Shown piece by piece: positions 19,081 to 28,568 of a DNA stretch of 64,000 nt (positions within the stretch are counted from its first letter, which is position 1; every line of letters starts with the position of its first letter). The position numbers and the translations under genes are program-made. The notes under the pieces were generated by a model, which did not search any database, had not been told where the DNA came from, and saw only the letters and a list, made by a program, of their open reading frames with translations. Location of the stretch: contig NZ_CP089309.1 of NCBI RefSeq assembly GCF_021228795.1, positions 4,151,501 to 4,215,500 of the forward strand, given 5' to 3'. The DNA comes from Thiocapsa bogorovii. GTDB taxonomy: Bacteria; Pseudomonadota; Gammaproteobacteria; Chromatiales; Chromatiaceae.

Positions 19081-19402
19081 TTATGGGAGTGGCCAGCGGA
19101 GCACTTCAGAGCGGTGCCGACACGCCGCGCCCCGAGACATGTCGGCGGACCAGGCCAATGCCATCAGGGCGACGCAGGTCTCGCAGCAGTGGGCGACGGC
19201 GGTCGATTTCCCATTCTCCGCAGCGCGCGGCCAGCTCTTGCGTATGGCCGACCAGGTGGTCATGACAAGGTGGACGATCTCGACCTCGAGCCGGATCAGA
19301 TCCAGCCCGGCGTGCGTCGCTCAAGGCCAGGGCGAACATCAGCAGGATGAGCGCGATGGCCAGATAGGCGAAGTTGTTATTTTCGTTGACGTGCGTTGTC
19401 AT
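19081..19402 (-). pseudogene. Possible ion-channel remnant, frameshifted
   Basis: The ATG at 19402 gives 'THVNENNNFAYLAIALILLM' then 'FALALSDA', a membrane segment resembling the N-terminus of two-pore-domain-like potassium channels. The frame then has to change at about 19315 to continue 'HAGLDLIRLEVEIVHLVMTT' and 'WSAIRKSWPRAAENGK', ending at 19081. The pore region is absent. It could instead be a short single-TM protein ending in the first frame. The match is weak, so this is tentative. Confidence 0.35.
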
Positions 19403-19420
19403 CGCACCCCCTCATCGGTT

Positions 19421-20623
19421 CTACCCGTCGCACCCGCGCCCCGAGCCTTTCGCAAACGCGCCCACCAACGGGTTGGCAGTCAGGCCGTGCAGCAGGATGC
19501 TCAACAGGATGGTGCACACCGCGGTCACGGTCAGGGTGTCGCCGCCGGGCAGGTCGGCCGTGAACACCAGGATGCCGAACACGATGCTGGCCAGGCCGCG
19601 CGGCCCGAACCAACCGATAAAGAGCTTGGCGTCGGGCCGCAGCGGCAGGCCCCACAGGGACAGGTAGACGGGCACCATGCGGATCAGGGTGAGGCTGAGC
19701 ACTGCGTAGAGCAGCACGGACCCACTGATATACCCCATCGTCTGACCCACCACCCCGGCGCCGAAGGCGACCCAGGTGACCAGGGCCAGGGTGTCGCCCG
19801 TGCCCTCGGCCGCGAGCAGCAACGCATGCTTTTCCTGCTTCGCCAAGGCGCCGTACAGGAGGCCGCCCGCGAAGGCGGCGATGAAGCCGCTGCCGCCCAG
19901 CCACTGGGCCAACCCGAAGCAGGACAAGGCAAGCGCCACCACCGGGAGCTGCCGCCAGGTCTCGGTGATCCAGCCCTGACGGGTGCTCAGACGCAGTAGC
20001 CAGGCGGCGGCCAGGGTGAGCGCGACGCCCACGGCAACGCCGATGCCGATCGCCTCGGCGAAGAACCCCAGACTGAACCCCGGCCGATACTGCTCGACGC
20101 CGGTCGCCAGGGCCAGCAACGCCAGCAGGATCGGCACGCAGATGCCGTCGTTCAGGCCGCTCTCCACGTTGAGCCCCTCGCGCACGTTTGCGGGGACGGA
20201 CGTGTTGGTCACGACGGCCTTGCCGAGCGCCGCGTCGGTGGGCGCGAGCATGGTCGCGAGGATCGCGATCTCCAACCACCCGAGCTCGGGGAACAACAGC
20301 ACCCCGGCAGCAAAGCCCAGCACGATGGTCAGCGGCAAACCGATGCCCAGCAATCGCTCGGGGATGCGCCAGCTCCTGCCCAGGACCGAGAGATCGGCGG
20401 TGGCCGCGTCGGTGAACAGGACCAGGGCGAGGGTTAGCTCCGCGAGGGTGCGCAGGCCCTCCTGGTCGAGGTCCAGATGCAGCCAGCCGAGTCCGACCGG
20501 ACCGAGCGCCAAGCCGAAGGCCGTAAAGACGATGGGGCCGGTGACGGGCGTGCGCTCCACGCCGCCGGCGATGGCGCTGTAGACAAAGACAAAGAGACCG
20601 AGGAGGACGAGGGTCGCGTACAT
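19421..20623 (-). CDS. nhaP: Na+(K+)/H+ antiporter, CPA1/NhaP type
   Basis: This 400-residue polytopic protein has about 12 hydrophobic segments. CPA1 hallmarks are seen: 'VLFTDAATADL', 'ATMLAPTDAALGKAVV' (the T-D-A/P unwound helix region), 'GLNVESGLNDGICVPILLAL' (the conserved E-S-x-x-N-D pair that carries cations) and 'FIGWFGPRGLASIVFGILVF'. It exchanges Na+ or K+ for H+ at the inner membrane. The ATG at 20623 lies one base after the valS stop, so it is probably co-transcribed with valS. Confidence 0.92.
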   Translation of the reverse strand: MYATLVLLGLFVFVYSAIAGGVERTPVTGPIVFTAFGLALGPVGLGWLHLDLDQEGLRTLAELTLALVLFTDAATADLSVLGRSWRIPERLLGIGLPLTIVLGFAAGVLLFPELGWLEIAILATMLAPTDAALGKAVVTNTSVPANVREGLNVESGLNDGICVPILLALLALATGVEQYRPGFSLGFFAEAIGIGVAVGVALTLAAAWLLRLSTRQGWITETWRQLPVVALALSCFGLAQWLGGSGFIAAFAGGLLYGALAKQEKHALLLAAEGTGDTLALVTWVAFGAGVVGQTMGYISGSVLLYAVLSLTLIRMVPVYLSLWGLPLRPDAKLFIGWFGPRGLASIVFGILVFTADLPGGDTLTVTAVCTILLSILLHGLTANPLVGAFAKGSGRGCDG

Positions 20624-20624
20624 G

Positions 20625-23489
20625 TCACAGTAAAGCGATCTTCTCGCGCTGCGCCTGCAGGTTTCCGATCGCCGTCGACTGCTCGGCGAGCCTGGCGCGC
20701 TCCTTGTCGACCACCGCGGCCGGGGCCTTGTCGACGAAGCTCGGGTTCGCGAGCTTCTGCCCGATACGGGCGATCTCGTCGGTCAGGCGCCCGATCTCCT
20801 TGTCGAGGCGTTTGAGCTCGGCGTCCTTGTCGATCAGGCCGGCCATCGGGATGAGGAGCTTCATGGTGCCGACCAGGGCGATCGCCGACTCGGGCGCGGC
20901 CGACTCGTCGTCGAGCAGAGTGACCGATTCGATACGGGCGAGAAAATCCAGGTAGGGCCGGGCGATCGCGAGCCAGGTCCGGTCCTGCTCGGAGGCGTTG
21001 GCGACGAGCACCGGCAGCGGTTTGCCGGGCGCGATGTTCATCTCGCCCTTGATGCGCCGCACGCCGAGGATGACCTGCTGGACCCACTCGATCTCGGCGA
21101 CGGCCTCCGGGTCGTCGGCTCCTGCATCGGCGACGGGGTAGGGTGCAAGCATGATGGTGTCGCCTTGGGCCCCGACCAGGGGCGAGACCTTCTGCCAGAT
21201 CTCCTCCGTGATGAAGGGCATGATCGGGTGGGCGAGCCTCAGCAGGGTCTCCAGGGTCTCGACCAGGGTGCGGCGGGTGCCGCGCTTTGCAGCGTCGCTC
21301 GCGGCCGTCCCTGTGAGCACCGGCTTGGACAGCTCCAGATACCAGTCGCAGAAGGCGTTCCAGGTGAAGTCGTAGATCGCTTGGGCGGCGAGGTCGAAGC
21401 GGTAGCCCTCGATGGCGTCCGTCACCGTGGCCGTGGTGGCGTTGAGTCGGGCGCGGATCCAGCGGTCGGCCGCGGAGAGCTCCACCTCGCCGCCGGCTTG
21501 GCCGCAGTCCTGCTCCTCGGTGTTCATCAGGACGTAGCGCGAGGCGTTCCAGAGCTTGTTGCAGAAGTTGCGGTAGCCCTCGATGCGACCGAGGTCGAAT
21601 TTGACGTCGCGCCCGGTGGTGGCGAGCGCGGCGAAGGTAAAGCGCAGCGCATCGGTGCCGAAGCCGGGGATGCCGTCGGGGAAGTCCTTGCGGGTCTGTT
21701 TGGCGATCTTCTCGGCCAGATGGGGCTGCATCATGCCCCTGGTGCGCTTCTCGACCAAGGCTTCGAGTCCGATCCCGTCGATCAGATCGATGGGGTCGAG
21801 TACGTTGCCCTTGGACTTGGACATCTTGTCGCCGTGGGCGTCGCGCACCAGGCCGTGGATGTAGACGTCCTTGAAGGGCACCTCGTCCATGAATTTGAGC
21901 CCCATCATGATCATCCGGGCGACCCAGAAGAAGATGATGTCGAAGCCGGTGACGAGGACCGAGGTGGGATAGAAGGCGTTGAGGCGATCGGTGTGCTCCG
22001 GCCAGCCGAGCGTGCTGAAGGGCCAGAGTGCGGAGCTGAACCAGGTGTCGAGTACATCCGGATCCTGGAGCAGGACGACCTCGGGGCCGAAGCCGTGACG
22101 CGCGCGGATCGCGTCCTCCGAGCGGCCGACATAGACGTTGCCTTCGACGTCGTACCAGGCCGGGATGCGGTGCCCCCACCAGATCTGGCGGCTGATGCAC
22201 CAGTCCTGGATGTTTCGCATCCAGTCGTAGTAGGTGTTCTTCCAGTTGTCCGGCACGAAGCGGATGCGCCCGTCTTCGACCGCGGCGATGGCCGGTTCGG
22301 CCAGAGGGGCGACCCGCACGTACCATTGATCGGTCAGATAGGGCTCGATCACGGCGCCCGAGCGGTCGCCGCGCGGCTGCTGAAGCCGGTGCTCCTTCAC
22401 CGCCGCGAGGAGGCCGAGCGAGTCGAGATCGGCGACGATGAGCTTGCGGGCCTCGTAGCGGTCCAGGCCGACGTAGGCGACGGGCAGCAGCGCGCCTTCT
22501 TCGGGCTGATTGGCGCGGATCGCGGCATCCGGGGTGAGGATGTTGATCAGGCCGCCATGCGGCTGCTCGGCGATCGCGTTCTCGTCGCGGTGGCGCAGCC
22601 AGACCTGATGGTCGTTGAAGTCGTGCGCAGGCGTGATCTTCACGCAACCGGTCCCGAACTCGGGGTCGGCGTGCTCGTCGGCGATGACGGGGATGCGGCG
22701 CCCGGTTAGGGGCAGCTCGACGCGCTCACCGATCAGGTGTTTGTAGCGCGGGTCCTCTGGGTTGACGGCCACGGCGCAGTCGCCGAGCAGGGTCTCCGGG
22801 CGGGTGGTGGAGACCACCAGATGCGTCGGCCCCGTCGCGCCGGGCGGCAACACCAACGGGTAGCGGATGTCCCACATGTGGCCGGACTCTTCCTCGGAGA
22901 TCACCTCGAGGTCGGAGACCGCCGTGTGCAGCGCCGGATCCCAGTTGACTAGGCGCTTGCCGCGATAGATCAATCCCTCTTCGAACAAGCGCACGAAGAC
23001 CTCGCGCACCGCGTTGGAGAGGCCCTCGTCCATGGTGAATCGCTCGTGCTGCCAGTCGAGCGAGGAGCCGAGACGACGCAGCTGGCGTGTAATGTTGCCG
23101 CCGGACTCCTGTTTCCATGCCCAGACCCGTTCGATGAAGGCCTCGCGTCCGAGGTCGTGACGGGTTTGGCCGGCGGCCTCCAGTTGGCGCTCGACCACCA
23201 TCTGGGTCGCGATCCCGGCGTGGTCCGTGCCCGGCTGCCAGAGGGTGCGATCGCCTTTCATCCGGTGATAGCGCACCATCGTATCCATGATGGTGTTGTT
23301 GAACCCGTGACCCATGTGCAGGCTGCCGGTCACGTTCGGCGGCGGGATCATGATGCAATAGGCTCCGCCGCCCGCGCCTTCGGCCCGGGAGCTCCCGGTC
23401 TGGTCGGCCGGGACGAAATAGCCTTTCTCTTCCCAGAAGCGATACCAGTTTTTCTCGAGGGTTTGGGGGTCGTAGTTCTTATCCAGCAT
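20625..23489 (-). CDS. valS: Valyl-tRNA synthetase
   Basis: This class I aminoacyl-tRNA synthetase of about 954 residues charges tRNA-Val. The HIGH-type motif is '[15 protein letters not shown]' near residue 50, the editing CP1 domain follows, and the KMSKS loop is '[10 protein letters not shown]' near residue 558. A C-terminal coiled coil ('[20 protein letters not shown]') is present as in other ValRS. The start ATG at 23489 ('[15 protein letters not shown]') was chosen because family similarity begins there; an in-frame extension to 23564 looks spurious. It is divergently transcribed from the Mla-like operon across about 110 bp. Confidence 0.97.
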   Translation of the reverse strand: MLDKNYDPQTLEKNWYRFWEEKGYFVPADQTGSSRAEGAGGGAYCIMIPPPNVTGSLHMGHGFNNTIMDTMVRYHRMKGDRTLWQPGTDHAGIATQMVVERQLEAAGQTRHDLGREAFIERVWAWKQESGGNITRQLRRLGSSLDWQHERFTMDEGLSNAVREVFVRLFEEGLIYRGKRLVNWDPALHTAVSDLEVISEEESGHMWDIRYPLVLPPGATGPTHLVVSTTRPETLLGDCAVAVNPEDPRYKHLIGERVELPLTGRRIPVIADEHADPEFGTGCVKITPAHDFNDHQVWLRHRDENAIAEQPHGGLINILTPDAAIRANQPEEGALLPVAYVGLDRYEARKLIVADLDSLGLLAAVKEHRLQQPRGDRSGAVIEPYLTDQWYVRVAPLAEPAIAAVEDGRIRFVPDNWKNTYYDWMRNIQDWCISRQIWWGHRIPAWYDVEGNVYVGRSEDAIRARHGFGPEVVLLQDPDVLDTWFSSALWPFSTLGWPEHTDRLNAFYPTSVLVTGFDIIFFWVARMIMMGLKFMDEVPFKDVYIHGLVRDAHGDKMSKSKGNVLDPIDLIDGIGLEALVEKRTRGMMQPHLAEKIAKQTRKDFPDGIPGFGTDALRFTFAALATTGRDVKFDLGRIEGYRNFCNKLWNASRYVLMNTEEQDCGQAGGEVELSAADRWIRARLNATTATVTDAIEGYRFDLAAQAIYDFTWNAFCDWYLELSKPVLTGTAASDAAKRGTRRTLVETLETLLRLAHPIMPFITEEIWQKVSPLVGAQGDTIMLAPYPVADAGADDPEAVAEIEWVQQVILGVRRIKGEMNIAPGKPLPVLVANASEQDRTWLAIARPYLDFLARIESVTLLDDESAAPESAIALVGTMKLLIPMAGLIDKDAELKRLDKEIGRLTDEIARIGQKLANPSFVDKAPAAVVDKERARLAEQSTAIGNLQAQREKIALL

Positions 23490-23597
23490 GATGGTGTCGC
23501 CGTCCGAGAAACGCGTTCGAATCAATCCGCGAGTATATACCGAGCGCCCGCGGTTTAAGATCAACGACCAATCTACAAGGGGGCGCGGTCAGGCGTG

Positions 23598-24392
23598 ATG
23601 GGAGTCGACGACAGACACAGAGGTCCCTTCAGCGGACCGACCGGTTGGATCGAGGAGGTCGGTTTCGCCGCGATCGCCCTCGTGAGCTGTTTGGCGTTGT
23701 ACCTGAAGATCCTGCTCGGGCGGGCGCGCTTGGACATGCCGGCTTTTACCGCGTCGTTGCGGCAGGCCGGGCTGTCCATTCTGCCGGCCATTACCTTGGT
23801 GACCGCCTCGCTCGGTCTGATCCTCGGTCACCAGATCGATTCCGTCCTGACGGATCTCGACCTGCCCGGGCTCGTCGTCTTGACGCTGACCTACGCGACC
23901 GTTATGGAGCTGGTGCCGATCCTGGTCGGGATCCTGGTGGCCGGACGGGCCGGTGTCGCGCTCGCGGTACGGCAGGCGACCCTAACGGTGACCGGCGAGA
24001 TGGACGGCCTGCTCGCAAGCGGGATCCACCCTATCCAATTCACGGTTGGTCCCGTTCTCCTTGCGATGCTGCTGATGAGCTTTGCCTTCATGGTCTGGGG
24101 TACATTGGTCACCTTCGTTGCGGCCGGGGCTTGGTTGTGGACGATGGCCGGGATCTCTCCGGCGCTGCTCTTCGAGTCTTTGGTCCGAGCGCTCAGCATC
24201 GGTGCCCTGATCGAGGCGCTGGTCAAGCCCTTGCTGTTCGCGCTTCTGATCGCCCTCATCGCCACCGTCAACGGGACCGGCGCGGGGCGCAACCCGGAGG
24301 GCATCTCGCGCGCCGCGACGCGGACCATGATCGGTGCGGTTTCGGCGATCCTGCTGATGGACCTTTTGTATATTCTTTTCTTGCGGGTGTGA
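23598..24392 (+). CDS. mlaE: MlaE-type ABC permease
   Basis: This 264-residue membrane protein of the MlaE/YrbE family has about six hydrophobic segments with the family pattern: 'LRQAGLSILPAITLVTASLG', 'ATVMELVPILVGILVAGRAG', 'TGEMDGLLASGIHPIQF' (the cytoplasmic EQ-loop-like coupling helix) and a C-terminal 'MIGAVSAILLMDLLYI'. It would form the membrane part of a lipid ABC transporter together with the ATPase, MCE protein and lipoprotein encoded next. ATG 23598 is used; a GTG precedes it directly. It is divergent from valS. Confidence 0.88.
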   Translation: MGVDDRHRGPFSGPTGWIEEVGFAAIALVSCLALYLKILLGRARLDMPAFTASLRQAGLSILPAITLVTASLGLILGHQIDSVLTDLDLPGLVVLTLTYATVMELVPILVGILVAGRAGVALAVRQATLTVTGEMDGLLASGIHPIQFTVGPVLLAMLLMSFAFMVWGTLVTFVAAGAWLWTMAGISPALLFESLVRALSIGALIEALVKPLLFALLIALIATVNGTGAGRNPEGISRAATRTMIGAVSAILLMDLLYILFLRV

Positions 24393-24504
24393 TGCAGCAG
24401 CCTCCAGCCTCCAACCTCCGGCCTCCGGCCCGCATGGAGATCGTACGGTGTGCCGGTCGCGCCGGCCATCGCCTTGCGCGGCGACGGCGCTCTCGGTGGG
24501 TGCC

Positions 24505-25242
24505 ATGACTGCTGCACTGATGCTCGACGGGGTTTACCAGCACGTCGGCGGGCGCATGGCGCTCGACGATATTCGGCTCTCGCTGCCCGAAGGTGCTTGG
24601 TTGTTGATCTGCGGTCCGAACGGCGCCGGCAAGAGCCTCTTGACCCGATTGATCTTGGGACTGGATCGGCCCTCGGCGGGTACAATCGAGGTTCTGGGAC
24701 AGGATCTGAGTCGGCTCGGCGAGGCCGCGATGGTGCGTTTGCGCGGCGACATCGGGGCGGTGCTGCAGCGCGGCTCGCTGCTCTCCGACGACAGCGTGCT
24801 CGACAACCTCCTGCTGCCCCTGCGCCACGCGCCCATGAGCCGCTACGACATGGCCCGGGCTGCGCGCTTGGTCATGACCCTGCTGGGGCTGGACGGATTG
24901 GAGAATCACATGCCGCGCGGACTGTCCTTGGGCCAACAGAGGCGCGTGGAGCTCGCGCGTGCCCTGATTCATCGCCCGAAGCTGCTGGTTTGGGACGGCC
25001 TCTCGGACGGGCTCGACCCGACCGTCTCCCGCGAGACCTTGGAGGTCCTGCGCAACCTGAGGGAGAACGCCAACCTGACCCTAATCGCCACCGACAACGT
25101 CCCGGATGCCTTGGCCGGTGCCGCCGATCGGGTTGCCGTCATGGAGCGAGGTAGGTTGCTGTTCGAGGGCACTCCGCAGGCGCTCGAATCCGCCGGGCGA
25201 TCCCGTCTGGATCTGCGCGCGGCACTGTGGGGACATCCATGA
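24505..25242 (+). CDS. MlaF-like ABC ATPase with a degenerate Walker B
   Basis: This 245-residue ABC ATPase starts at ATG 24505. Walker A is 'GPNGAGKSL'. The Q-loop region 'GAVLQRGSLLSDDSVLDNLL' resembles MlaF. Two oddities are visible: the signature is 'LSLGQQRRVELARAL' rather than LSGGQ, and the Walker B segment 'KLLVWDGLSDGLDP' has Gly where the catalytic Glu normally follows the Asp. The H-loop position reads 'TLIATDNV', lacking the switch histidine. This suggests weak or no ATP hydrolysis unless another ATPase substitutes. The gene overlaps the MCE gene by 4 bp (ATGA). Confidence 0.85.
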   Translation: MTAALMLDGVYQHVGGRMALDDIRLSLPEGAWLLICGPNGAGKSLLTRLILGLDRPSAGTIEVLGQDLSRLGEAAMVRLRGDIGAVLQRGSLLSDDSVLDNLLLPLRHAPMSRYDMARAARLVMTLLGLDGLENHMPRGLSLGQQRRVELARALIHRPKLLVWDGLSDGLDPTVSRETLEVLRNLRENANLTLIATDNVPDALAGAADRVAVMERGRLLFEGTPQALESAGRSRLDLRAALWGHP

Positions 25243-26354
25243 GCGAGCCCGCGGATCCTGCGGATCGCCGACTCGATCGGCTCTATTCCCCGCCCGAGAT
25301 CGGCGCTCCGGGCAAGCGTCGGGGGCGGGCCGAACGTCGCGACCTGCTGTTCGCCGGCATCTTCGTGATTGCGATGGCCGCCATTGCCGTGGCCGCGTTC
25401 GCACTGGTTCTACCCGGGCTATTCGGGAAGACCTACCGTCTACAGGCCTATTTCCCCGACGCAGACGGACTCGATGCGGGTCTTCAGGTCGTGCAGGAAG
25501 GCTATGTCATCGGCCTTGTCGAGCGGGTCGAGCCCGTCTTCCCGAGCACCGATGCGCATCGGCTCCATTGCCCGGCGCCGTCTGCCGATATGCCGCCGCG
25601 GTCGCCGGCCCTGCCGTGCTTCCGCGCGACCCTGCGGATTCGCGACAACTGGCCGATCCCGAAGGGAAGCCAGGCGCAGTTGGCCCCATTGGGTTTATTG
25701 AAAGGGGAGGCCATCAGCATCCGGCCCGGGAGCTCCGCGGACCTCTATGCCGACGGGGCCGTGATCGACGCCAAGGCACCCGATATCGACCTGACCGAGC
25801 GGCTCGCCGCGCTCACCGAGACGGTCCGCATCGTGGTCGAGGAGAGCATCGCCCCGACGCTTGCGAGCATCCGAGACCAGGTCAAGACCATCGAGTTGCT
25901 GATCGGCACCGGGGAGGGCCAGGGCGAGAACCGCGATCGGCTTGCCGGCGCCTTCGAGAATCTACGGCTACTGTCCGAAAACCTCGTCACGGCGGTCGAT
26001 CCGGATGCGATCGGCGCCATTCTCGGCTCGGTGGAGGAGATGTCCGCCAGCCTTGCGCTCATCACCGGCGACATGACCGGCAGCACCGAGGACATTCGGC
26101 GCGCGGTGGCGGATTACGGTGATCTGGCGGTGGACATTCGGGGCTTGGTCAACGAGAACCGCCCGGCGATTCAGCGCTCGCTCGACGACACCCAGTTCCT
26201 CCTGCAGTCGCTCTCCGCCGCCTTGATCCCCATCTTGACCAACATCGAGGACGCGAGCCGCAGTCTCTCCGCCCTCGCGCGCGACCTACGCAGCGACCCG
26301 ACCCTGATCATCAAACGCCGGGAGCAAGAGGAGCAGGCACCTTGGTTCCGCTGA
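25239..26354 (+). CDS. MCE-domain protein (MlaD/PqiB-like)
   Basis: This 371-residue protein has a cytoplasmic N-terminus of about 35 residues, one membrane anchor ('LLFAGIFVIAMAAIAVAAFA' near residues 36-60), an MCE domain ('LQAYFPDADGLDAGLQVVQE', then 'GLLKGEAISIRPGSSADL') and a long helical C-terminal region (residues about 180-340). MCE proteins form hexameric rings that bind lipids in the periplasm between the inner-membrane transporter and the outer membrane. The MCE core carries an insert with two cysteines ('RLHCPAPSADM' and 'ALPCFRATL'). It is coupled to the ATPase gene by an ATGA overlap. Confidence 0.85.
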   Translation: MSEPADPADRRLDRLYSPPEIGAPGKRRGRAERRDLLFAGIFVIAMAAIAVAAFALVLPGLFGKTYRLQAYFPDADGLDAGLQVVQEGYVIGLVERVEPVFPSTDAHRLHCPAPSADMPPRSPALPCFRATLRIRDNWPIPKGSQAQLAPLGLLKGEAISIRPGSSADLYADGAVIDAKAPDIDLTERLAALTETVRIVVEESIAPTLASIRDQVKTIELLIGTGEGQGENRDRLAGAFENLRLLSENLVTAVDPDAIGAILGSVEEMSASLALITGDMTGSTEDIRRAVADYGDLAVDIRGLVNENRPAIQRSLDDTQFLLQSLSAALIPILTNIEDASRSLSALARDLRSDPTLIIKRREQEEQAPWFR

Positions 26355-26452
26355 GTGTGGGTCGCCCGCATCGGGCGGCGACGGTCTCGGGCCGCGGTTC
26401 GGCGGGTTCGAGCCGGTCGCCGAGACGACTGACGAACCTGGTTCGAGGGTTT

Positions 26453-27103
26453 ATGTCCACCGCTACCGGAAGTCGCCGCCCGAGCCGGCTCCTCCCCGCA
26501 TTGATCCTCGGGCTGGTCGCGGGCGGCTGCGGTTCGCCGGCGCCGATGCGGCCCGATCTCTTCTATTCGCTCGACCCCGAGCCTTTGGAATCCCCCGTCG
26601 GCGCGCCGCTGCCGGCAACCTTGCTGGTCTCCGACCTTGCCGCGCGCGGCTTCCTCGGCGGGCGGCAGATCGTTTTCCGAACCGAGGCCGAGCCCCTCCG
26701 GGTGCAGCGTTACGACGACCTACTCTGGGCCGACCCCTTGCCGCGCGCACTCGCGCGCAACCTGGTCCGTGCCGTTCGGCACGCGCAGGTCTTCGCGTTC
26801 GCCGTGACCCCGGCCGACCGCGCCCGCGCGGACTACCTGCTCGGCGGCGAGGTGGAGCGTTTCGAGCATCTACCGACGGCGGTGCCGCCGCGGGTGGTCG
26901 GCACCCTCAATCTGGCGCTGGTCCGTGCCGACGACCGTCGCACCCTCCGGGACCGCAGCTACAGGCATGAGGTCGAGGTGCAGGGCGACACGCCGGACGA
27001 CATGGCCGAGGCGTTCAACCGACTCGCGGCCCTGCTGGCCGCCGATGTGGTGCGCGACCTTCGGACGCTGCCGAGACCCTCGCGCTCCTCGGTGGCGCCA
27101 TGA
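26453..27103 (+). CDS. ABC-type transport auxiliary lipoprotein (PqiC/YmbA-like)
   Basis: ATG 26453 opens a lipoprotein signal peptide ending 'LILGLVAGGCGSPA', with Cys as the predicted lipidated residue. The mature part has the PqiC-type pattern 'FYSLDPEPLE', 'LLVSDLAARGFLGGRQIVFR', 'WADPLPRALARNLVRA', 'YLLGGEVERFEHL'. PqiC is an outer-membrane lipoprotein that partners MCE proteins, so this completes a permease-ATPase-MCE-lipoprotein lipid transport operon. The longer frame from 26342 has no signal and is not preferred. Confidence 0.85.
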   Translation: MSTATGSRRPSRLLPALILGLVAGGCGSPAPMRPDLFYSLDPEPLESPVGAPLPATLLVSDLAARGFLGGRQIVFRTEAEPLRVQRYDDLLWADPLPRALARNLVRAVRHAQVFAFAVTPADRARADYLLGGEVERFEHLPTAVPPRVVGTLNLALVRADDRRTLRDRSYRHEVEVQGDTPDDMAEAFNRLAALLAADVVRDLRTLPRPSRSSVAP

Positions 27104-27151
27104 GCGGCGAGGCGATGCCGCTTGGCATGCGCTCGGATCTGGACGGCGCGG

Positions 27152-28483
27152 ATGCGGCCTGACCGGTTCGCGGCGCTCTATCCCAGCGGCCTGGATCGGA
27201 TGCGCGTTGCCTGGGAGCATGTGCGCATGCCGGGGCCGCCGGCCGAGTATGCCCTGACTCGCACCGAGGTCGAGCACCCCGACCCGCGGCAACGATTTGC
27301 ACGCCGGACGATTCAGGAGATCCTCTGCGATGGCGACCGGCTGGCCCTGATCGACAAGGCATCGCCACACAGCCTCTTCGACCTCATGGTGTCGGAGATC
27401 TCCGATCCGGCTAAAGCCACGCCCGATGCGGTCGAGCCCACGACGGGTCGCGTACTTTGGGGGACCGGGCTTGCCTTCGTTCGCTTCGTCTCCGATGCGG
27501 ATGTCATGCGGCGTTTCGATCTGGACGGCGGCGAGCTGCATCTCGCGCTCAACTGCGACCCCAACACGCACGACCGCGAGAGCGTGCAGGCGGCCAAGCA
27601 GTTCCATCTCCATCTACTCTATTGGCCCGGTGCGGCATTGAAACCGCTCGAGCGCGCCGGGCGACTCGGTGCCCTCGCCGATGCCCGATTGCGCCGTCAA
27701 GCCATCGATCCGCTCGCCTTCCTCGGTGCCCGGCTGATCTACGAGTCTCTGGACGGGGTCGACCTCGGCATCCCGGGTGCCCGTCTGGCGTTGCCCGACG
27801 ATCGATCGACGATCCGAGGCGAGCGTCCGCTCGGCTGTCTGATCGAGCTACCGGGCTGGCAAGTGCTTGCCGATCCCGCGTTCGAAGGCCTGATCCGTCG
27901 CTTGCACCTGCGTCTGGAGGCGCTTGCAGCGGATCTGCTCGAGGTCTTCACCGGGCAGCGCTCAGCGCCGTCGCCCTGGCACCGTCATGCCTTGCGTTCC
28001 ACCCCGCAGATCGCGAGCACGCTCGCCGCGCTTCCATTCTCTGCAGCCGTTCGGGCCGGGCTCGGTAACCTGTCACGCGTACTGCGCGACCTGCCCGCGT
28101 CCACCGCGCGCCGACTCGTTCGGACCGATCCCGCGCGCCGCATGGACCTCATGACGCTGAATCAGCCCTCCTATGCCCTGAATCTCCATACCCCCGAGGC
28201 TAATGTTCCCGGGGCAACCCTCCAAGACGCGGGTATCCTGCACCTCAGCATCCAACCGAAGCTCTTCTCCGGTATTGGCGGCGCCGGCCTGCTCGGGCTC
28301 GGCGGCGTTCCCAGTGTGCGCATCCTGCGTGGCGAGGGCCGTGCGAGCATCGAGAGTTGGTATCGCCGGAGCCGATTCCAGCGCGATTTTGCGGAATTCA
28401 ACCAGGGCCTGCAGGATGCCGATCCGGGCATCCATTTTCAGCCACTGAAGCGCTTCGAGGGCCCGCGCACGGGTTGGGCCTGA
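27152..28483 (+). CDS. Uncharacterised protein at the end of the Mla-like operon
   Basis: This protein of about 443 residues begins at ATG 27152 ('MRPDRFAALYPSGLDRM'); a TTG at 27122 is an alternative. It has no signal peptide or clear membrane helix. Visible segments include 'HPDPRQRFARRTIQEILCDG', 'FHLHLLYWPGAALKPLERAG' with closely spaced His residues, and a glycine-rich 'LFSGIGGAGLLGLGGVPS' near the C-terminus. I do not recognise a named family. It follows the lipoprotein gene within about 50 bp on the same strand, so it may be part of the same transcription unit. A 20-codon frame overlaps the upstream stop by ATGA (27101-27163) and might be a coupling leader. Confidence 0.7.
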   Translation: MRPDRFAALYPSGLDRMRVAWEHVRMPGPPAEYALTRTEVEHPDPRQRFARRTIQEILCDGDRLALIDKASPHSLFDLMVSEISDPAKATPDAVEPTTGRVLWGTGLAFVRFVSDADVMRRFDLDGGELHLALNCDPNTHDRESVQAAKQFHLHLLYWPGAALKPLERAGRLGALADARLRRQAIDPLAFLGARLIYESLDGVDLGIPGARLALPDDRSTIRGERPLGCLIELPGWQVLADPAFEGLIRRLHLRLEALAADLLEVFTGQRSAPSPWHRHALRSTPQIASTLAALPFSAAVRAGLGNLSRVLRDLPASTARRLVRTDPARRMDLMTLNQPSYALNLHTPEANVPGATLQDAGILHLSIQPKLFSGIGGAGLLGLGGVPSVRILRGEGRASIESWYRRSRFQRDFAEFNQGLQDADPGIHFQPLKRFEGPRTGWA

Positions 28484-28568
28484 TCCGCGTCCGGAGCGAG
28501 ATTCCCAGTGTCGAGCGAGCCTGACGGAAAGTGCCGCGCTCCCGACGTTCGGTGGGTTGAGGATCTAA

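Noticed and set aside
21165-22709. A 514-codon plus-strand frame opposite valS
   Set aside because: Antisense shadow of a GC-rich housekeeping gene, with Gly/Val/Asp-rich composition and no motifs.
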